Shown here: in pieces, positions 16,187 to 20,223 of the stretch
Layout of the letters: each line of letters starts with the position of its first letter
Numbering within the stretch: position 1 is the stretch's first letter
Assembly: GCA_003218785.1 (NCBI GenBank)
Contig: QHOM01000074.1
Span: 1 to 20,223 of the forward strand
Length of the DNA stretch: 20,223 nucleotides
Reading direction: 5' to 3'
Source of the DNA: Verrucomicrobiota bacterium
GTDB lineage: Bacteria; Verrucomicrobiota; Verrucomicrobiia; Chthoniobacterales; UBA10450
Made by a program: the position numbers and the translations under genes
The notes under the pieces: model-generated
What the model was told of the DNA's origin: nothing
Databases searched by the model: none
The model's input: only the letters and a program-made list of their open reading frames with translations

Positions 16187-17110
16187 TTACCGAATTCTTC
16201 CGCTTGTGGGCTCCTCCTTGCCCCGCGTCACCAGGCGCACGATCACCGCGATGACAATCAACACTGCGATCGCGATCCCGATATTGAGCGGTGTAATTAA
16301 CCCGGCCTTGGTGGGAGTCGGTGTGGGCGTCGCTGTAGGAGGCGGTGCATTCTTCGCCGCAAGCATCGCCTGTACATACTGCAAGCGCTGCACGGTGTCG
16401 TAGTCGTCGGGCTTTAGCTTTAGGGCGACTTGGTAATCGGCGATCGCCTTCTCATACTGCTGCAGGGAAGTGTACGTCGCGCCTCGTTTCACCAGGTGCT
16501 CGGCATCGGCCGGGTTTTTGTCGATCAACACCGTGTAATCCGCGACGGCCGCGTCGTAGTTTTTTAGATTTCGGTTCGCCCAAGCGCGGCGATCGTAATT
16601 TTGAGGATCATCCGGTTGCTTCTCGATCGCGGTTGTGAAATCCGCGGCCGCCTTGTCCCACTGGTTAAGTCCAATCTCGGCAAAACCGCGAAATTTATAG
16701 GCGTAGGCATCGTCAGGCTTGAGCTCAATCGCCTTGTCGAGATCCGGCAACGCTGCATCAAACTGGCTTTGCATTACCTGTGTATTGCCGCGCTCGCGAT
16801 ACGCGACTTCATCCTTGGGCGCGACCTCAATCGCCTTTGAGAAATCAGCGACCGCATCGGGCAGGCGGCCACTGGCGCGATAGGCCGTGCCCCGATTCGT
16901 GTAACCCCGCGGATCTTTCGGATTCTCTTTGATCGCCTTCGTAAATTCGGCAATGGCGGCGTCGTACTGCTTCTGCTGGGCCAACTCGATTCCATGCTGC
17001 ATGGCGCCTGCGGCGCCCGGTGGTGGTTTCGAGAATCCTACTCCCAAGGCCGCGAACCAAAAAAGTGACACTGTCGCAATGGTGATTGTTTGCCTGTTCA
17101 AGATATTCAT
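16187..17110 (-). CDS. Exported TPR-repeat protein with a C-terminal membrane anchor
   Basis: A 307-residue protein. Residues 1-27 form a signal peptide or N-terminal helix (ITIATVSLFWFAALGVGFS). About six TPR units of 34 residues follow from residue 36 to 240, with the spacing GIELAQQKQYDAAIAEFTKAIKENP and repeats such as DAVADFSKAIEVAPKD and KAAADFTTAIEKQPDD. A Pro/Thr linker (PPPTATPTPTPT) leads to one membrane helix (about 275-292, IGIAIAVLIVIAVIVRLV) and a short basic tail. TPR units bind other proteins; no enzyme domain is present, so a periplasmic scaffold is likely. GGAGGAG lies 4 bases before the ATG, the strongest ribosome-binding site in the window. It is divergent from the EamA gene across 76 bases. 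Confidence 0.85.
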   Translation of the reverse strand: MNILNRQTITIATVSLFWFAALGVGFSKPPPGAAGAMQHGIELAQQKQYDAAIAEFTKAIKENPKDPRGYTNRGTAYRASGRLPDAVADFSKAIEVAPKDEVAYRERGNTQVMQSQFDAALPDLDKAIELKPDDAYAYKFRGFAEIGLNQWDKAAADFTTAIEKQPDDPQNYDRRAWANRNLKNYDAAVADYTVLIDKNPADAEHLVKRGATYTSLQQYEKAIADYQVALKLKPDDYDTVQRLQYVQAMLAAKNAPPPTATPTPTPTKAGLITPLNIGIAIAVLIVIAVIVRLVTRGKEEPTSGRIR

Positions 17111-17186
17111 TTCTCCTCCGAGCTTACTTTTTGAGCGATTTATTGCTTGTAAGCGAGCAAATTAACGCACGAAAAGAAGCAAAGCG

Positions 17187-18158
17187 ATGAAGCGACCGGA
17201 TTCCACACGAGAGATTGTCGATCTACCGGGTCGTACAAACCTCTCGGAAGGCTATGCTGCGGTCTTTGCCACGATCGTTATCTGGTCGACGCCGTCGCTG
17301 TTTCAGTACTACCTGAACCGTTATTACGATCCGTGGACACAGAATTTCTATCGATATCTTGTTGCTTGTCTTGCCATTGCGCCGCTGCTGATCTACCGGA
17401 GCCAACGTAGTGCCCCGTGGCTCAATTGGCGCGCGGTGATGATATGTTTCGCTCCCTGTCTGCCTAACGTGGTCCACCAAATTACCCAGGTAATCGCCCT
17501 TTTTTACATGGGCCCGGGTGTGTACACGATCTTTACGCGCGCCTCGGTGATTTTCACTGCGCTGCTCGCGCTCGCGTTTTTTCCCGAAGAGCGCCACGTG
17601 ATTCGTCAATGGCAGTTTCAGGCCGGCACAGTCCTTGGATTAATCGGCGCTTTTGGCGTGGTCTGGTTTCAACCGGGATGGCAGTCAGGTCACATTGCGC
17701 TGCCCGGACTATTTATCGCGTTCACCGCTACGTTTTGTTGGGCGCTTTACGGCATCCTCGTGAAACGCCCTTCCGCACAGCTCGGATCGATTCGCAGTTT
17801 CGGGTTGATCAGTTTGATCACTTCAGCCCTGTTGCTGCCGCTCACCCTCGCGTTCGGGGAAATTGGCATTCCGCTTCACGTCGGAGCGCAAGTCAACCTG
17901 ATTCTGATCATCTCCGCCGTGAGTTGCATTACGCTGGCGCATGTCTTGTACTACGTAGCGATCCGGGAGATCGGCGTGGCACTCGCCCAAACGCTTCAAC
18001 TTCTCTGCCCGGCCGGCGCGCTGGCACTATCCGCCTGGATTTATGGTGAACGTCTCACTCATGCTCAGCTTTGGAGCGCAGCCATTCTGCTTCTCGGCGC
18101 ATTCCTGGCCATGCGCGTGAAACCGGTCGCCACGACCGAAACGGCCGAAAATATTTAA
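17187..18158 (+). CDS. EamA/DMT-superfamily transporter
   Basis: A 323-residue integral membrane protein with about ten helices in two EamA repeats. The first repeat runs from YAAVFATIVIWSTPSLFQYYL to FQAGTVLGLIGAFGVVWF. The second starts at GLFIAFTATFCWALYGILVKR and ends ALSAWIYGERLTHAQLWSAAILLLGAFLAM, which carries the family-typical E-x-L near its end. The family exports metabolites such as amino acids or moves nucleotide sugars; the substrate cannot be inferred here. It starts at 17187, after only a weak AAGAAG upstream. It shares a divergent spacer with the TPR gene; no other transport or pathway gene is adjacent. Confidence 0.86.
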   Translation: MKRPDSTREIVDLPGRTNLSEGYAAVFATIVIWSTPSLFQYYLNRYYDPWTQNFYRYLVACLAIAPLLIYRSQRSAPWLNWRAVMICFAPCLPNVVHQITQVIALFYMGPGVYTIFTRASVIFTALLALAFFPEERHVIRQWQFQAGTVLGLIGAFGVVWFQPGWQSGHIALPGLFIAFTATFCWALYGILVKRPSAQLGSIRSFGLISLITSALLLPLTLAFGEIGIPLHVGAQVNLILIISAVSCITLAHVLYYVAIREIGVALAQTLQLLCPAGALALSAWIYGERLTHAQLWSAAILLLGAFLAMRVKPVATTETAENI

Positions 18159-18506
18159 TGCGTTTGGTCCACGCTAAATCGTTAAAAAGGTTATAACACT
18201 AAGCAGGAAGAGCCGGTTCATGCGTTACACCCTCATGGGTTACAGCGCGCTCGATGAATTCGCTCTTATGCTAAACCACGTCTCTGGCCCGTTCCCGAAT
18301 CGCCGGGGATGCCTGTCGCGAATTGCCGAAGCGGAACTTCGAACCACCGCAGAAGCTTTTGCGCCCGTTCCGAATCCGCGTTTACGCCTGTGTCGGGCAT
18401 ATTGTTTAAGCGGTTAACCGCGAACCGGAGAAAGATTAAGAACTTTTATGTCGAAAAATAATGCGAGGCTCATAGAGCGTCGCTACAATCGACATCCAGT
18501 ATCGGA
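18159..18506. other. 348-base gap before ispA: no convincing gene
   Basis: The stretch contains a perfect 12-base palindrome, GCGGTTAACCGC (18410-18421), and A+T-rich patches that could serve as promoter elements for ispA (for example around 18180-18200). I found no tRNA, no second repeat copy and no clear -35/-10 pair. One 65-codon frame (18220-18417) is open and is listed separately. Confidence 0.4.
18220..18417 (+). CDS. Possible small protein of unknown function
   Basis: A 65-residue frame, MRYTLMGYSALDEFALMLNH and onward, has AGGAAG about 9 bases upstream of its ATG. It contains no recognised domain, signal peptide or membrane helix; it has four Cys/Pro-rich stretches near the end. Its composition resembles translated G+C-rich spacer DNA as much as a gene. 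Reported only because it is the sole frame in the gap with a ribosome-binding site. Confidence 0.15.
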   Translation: MRYTLMGYSALDEFALMLNHVSGPFPNRRGCLSRIAEAELRTTAEAFAPVPNPRLRLCRAYCLSG

Positions 18507-19391
18507 ATGAATCTGAAAGCGTATCTCAGGTCCCGCCAAAAGCAGATTGACCGTGCGCTCGACCGCTATTTGCCGAGGACGAAAGTCAAACCGCCGACGC
18601 TCCACAAGGCGATGCGCTACAGCCTCTTCGCCGGAGGCAAACGATTGCGACCGATTCTTTGCCTAGCGGCCGCTGAAGCTTGCCGGGGCAAGATCAGCAA
18701 TGCGCTTCCCCTCGCCTGCGCGCTCGAATGCATCCACACTTATTCGCTCGTGCACGATGATCTCCCGAGCATGGATAACGATGATTACCGGCGCGGGCGA
18801 CCTACTTGCCACAAAGTCTTTGGCGACGGCATCGCCGTGCTCGCCGGAGACGCGCTGTTAACGATCGCCTTTGAAATTGTTTCGATGGCGAAGCCGGCGC
18901 GTCGCTACGACATGTCAACCTTATTGCGCGAGATCGCAGTTGCGGCCGGAAGTCAGAGATTGATCGCCGGCCAGGTGGCCGATCTCGAAGCCGAAGGCAG
19001 GGATGTCAAACGTGACCAGTTGCGCTTTATCCACGAAAACAAAACGGCGGCGATATTGAAAAGTTCGGTGCGGCTCGGCGCCATGAGCGCCAACGCAGAC
19101 GCCAAAAAACTCCGAGCCATTACTCAGTTTGGGCGCGCGCTCGGGCTGGCTTTTCAGGTCGTCGACGACATCCTCGATGTAACGCAGACCTCCGAGATAT
19201 TGGGAAAAAGCGCCGGCAAAGATATCGCGGCGAGGAAAGCGACCTATCCCGCAGTAATTGGCCTGGAGAAATCACAGGCCGAAGCGAGGCGGCTCACACG
19301 CCAGGCACACGATGCCTTGTCGGTGTTTCGCGGCGGCGATGCCGAACCGCTGCATGCGCTAGCGAATTACCTCCTCGAACGCGAATACTGA
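18507..19391 (+). CDS. ispA: Polyprenyl synthetase, short chain (farnesyl/geranyl diphosphate synthase)
   Basis: This enzyme condenses isopentenyl diphosphate with allylic diphosphates to make the C15 (or C20) precursor of quinones, undecaprenyl carrier and other isoprenoids. It has 294 residues. The first Asp-rich motif is DDLPSMDNDD at 84-93, the D-D-x4-D form seen in bacterial farnesyl synthases. The second is DDILD at 220-224. GGKRLRP at 43-49 and the FQVVDD context are also conserved. Two small residues (T78, Y79) stand before the first motif, in the positions that usually set chain length, so C15 is plausible but not certain. The ATG at 18507 fits the family N-terminus. No other isoprenoid gene is in the window. 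Confidence 0.9.
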   Translation: MNLKAYLRSRQKQIDRALDRYLPRTKVKPPTLHKAMRYSLFAGGKRLRPILCLAAAEACRGKISNALPLACALECIHTYSLVHDDLPSMDNDDYRRGRPTCHKVFGDGIAVLAGDALLTIAFEIVSMAKPARRYDMSTLLREIAVAAGSQRLIAGQVADLEAEGRDVKRDQLRFIHENKTAAILKSSVRLGAMSANADAKKLRAITQFGRALGLAFQVVDDILDVTQTSEILGKSAGKDIAARKATYPAVIGLEKSQAEARRLTRQAHDALSVFRGGDAEPLHALANYLLEREY

Positions 19392-19419
19392 TTTCGCAGC
19401 CGTCGCAGCGATGCCCGCC

Positions 19420-19798
19420 TCAGGAGGTCCGCACGGTTCCCTTCCCGCGGAAGCGCTCCGGCAAAAGCAGAGAAAAAATCAAAACGGCGGCAGTAGCGCA
19501 AAAAATAACGATCTGAGAAGCGCGGGGACCGCCGGCAATCTCGACAAGAATGATCGACCACACGCCAATAATTACGTTGGCCCCAAATGGCCCAATTTTG
19601 CCTGAGCCATACGGCGACGGCCTTGGCCCCCGCACAAGCCGACGTTACCACCGTGACGTAATATATAGCTCCGACGGCGCCACGAAACACGCTGTTAAAC
19701 CGGGCTCTATCGGTAAGTGCGACCCAAACGATTCGTATCTCAGAGAGAATCACAGCCGCTAGGACGACGTAAAGACCCACTCTGATTATGCGCTTCAT
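19420..19798 (-). pseudogene. Frameshifted small membrane protein (four helices)
   Basis: From the ATG at 19798 one frame gives MKRIIRVGLYVVLAAVILSE, then a second helix (VGAIYYVTVVTSACAGAKAV), and then turns into Arg-rich, non-membrane sequence. The next frame supplies two further helices (NVIIGVWSIILVEIAGG and IVIFCATAAVLIFSLLLPERF) and a stop at 19420. Removing one base from the four-base C run at 19581-19584 joins them smoothly into about 125 residues with four membrane helices (AIW-ANVIIGVW). I recognise no family. The break is either a real one-base insertion or a homopolymer error. It is convergent with ispA and directly upstream of tsaD in reading direction. Confidence 0.55.
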
Positions 19799-19822
19799 CG
19801 CTTGGCAAGACGAGATCTGTTT

Positions 19823-20223
19823 TTAACGATTGAGTTGCACCAACGCAAGATTCGGATCGATCTCTTCTGTCAGCTTCGATTCGAATCCGGCTTGCAATCG
19901 CAACAACGCAACAAATGCGATCATCGCCGCATTATCGGTGCACAGCCACGGCTCTGCATTTTTGAATTCAAATCCTTCGCCTGCACATGCGTCATCCAAT
20001 TGTCGCCGCAGTTCAGCGTTGCAGCTCACTCCTCCGCTCATCGTCACAAGATCGCCATCGTATTTCTGCGCTGCCGCAATCGTTTTGCGCACCAGAACTT
20101 CAACAACAGCCTGTTGAAATGAGGCGCAGAGATCTGCGAGAAAGTCTCCGTGCAATTTCGGCAAGAGATATCGCACCGCTGTTTTTAATCCGCTGAAACT
20201 AAAATTCTCCGAGTCCACCATGC
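19823..20223 (-). CDS. tsaD: tRNA N6-adenosine threonylcarbamoyltransferase, C-terminal part (runs off right edge)
   Basis: TsaD transfers the threonylcarbamoyl group to A37 of tRNAs reading ANN codons; it works in the cytoplasm with TsaB and TsaE. The visible 133 residues match its C-terminal half: NFSFSGLKTAV, LVTMSGGVSCNAELRRQL (the nucleotide-binding glycine motif) and LCTDNAAMIAFVALLRLQAGF, where the D binds metal. The frame continues past base 20223, so the Met near the edge is internal. The N-terminal HxxxH metal motif lies outside. The stop is at 19823. Confidence 0.95.
   Translation of the reverse strand, partial: MVDSENFSFSGLKTAVRYLLPKLHGDFLADLCASFQQAVVEVLVRKTIAAAQKYDGDLVTMSGGVSCNAELRRQLDDACAGEGFEFKNAEPWLCTDNAAMIAFVALLRLQAGFESKLTEEIDPNLALVQLNR

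Overview
The window is a chromosomal segment centred on the tuf-secE-nusG-rplKAJL-rpoBC cluster, one of the most conserved translation and transcription loci in bacteria. Everything from rpoC (left edge) to tRNA-Thr (about 15.9 kb) is read on the minus strand, apart from one plus-strand peptidase gene. The protein style suggests a Verrucomicrobiota bacterium, perhaps a soil Chthoniobacterales relative. Supporting points are the tRNA-Thr/tuf/tRNA-Trp/secE/nusG order, the EF-Tu and RpoB sequences, the DUF2723 membrane protein, weak Shine-Dalgarno sequences and many small intergenic palindromes. The taxon is an inference from recall; no search was run.

Layout, read in the direction of minus-strand transcription from right to left: tRNA-Thr(GGT), tuf, tRNA-Trp(CCA), secE, nusG, rplK. 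The normal order is then broken. Where rplA should follow rplK there is a 6.6 kb block: a broken secreted-protein gene, a plus-strand DUF885 metallopeptidase with a tiny hydrophobic leader ORF, a DUF2723 multi-membrane glycosyltransferase-like gene, and a secreted amidohydrolase. The cluster then resumes with rplA, rplJ, rplL, rpoB and rpoC (N-terminal 210 codons only). RpoB, RpoC, L1, L10, L12, L11, NusG and SecE all look full length and normal where visible.

Right of the cluster lie a signal-peptide TPR protein with a C-terminal anchor (minus), an EamA/DMT transporter (plus), farnesyl/geranyl diphosphate synthase IspA (plus), a frameshifted small four-helix membrane protein (minus), and the C-terminal part of tsaD (minus, running off the edge).

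The most unusual points are these. (1) tuf lacks its first 27 codons, including the GTP-binding P-loop, and a perfect 16-bp palindrome sits exactly at the junction. (2) rplK and rplA are separated by unrelated genes, so the L11-L1 pair is uncoupled. (3) The rplJ-rplL spacer holds three consecutive hairpins, one of a TGTAG-stem-YAT-stem type that recurs after rplK. (4) A secreted protein has a TGA inside its signal peptide. (5) A 24-codon hydrophobic ORF overlaps the DUF885 start by ATGA. Three damaged genes in 20 kb could mean real decay or assembly/sequencing error; the sequence alone cannot decide. I saw no CRISPR array, transposase, integrase, phage gene or defence system.
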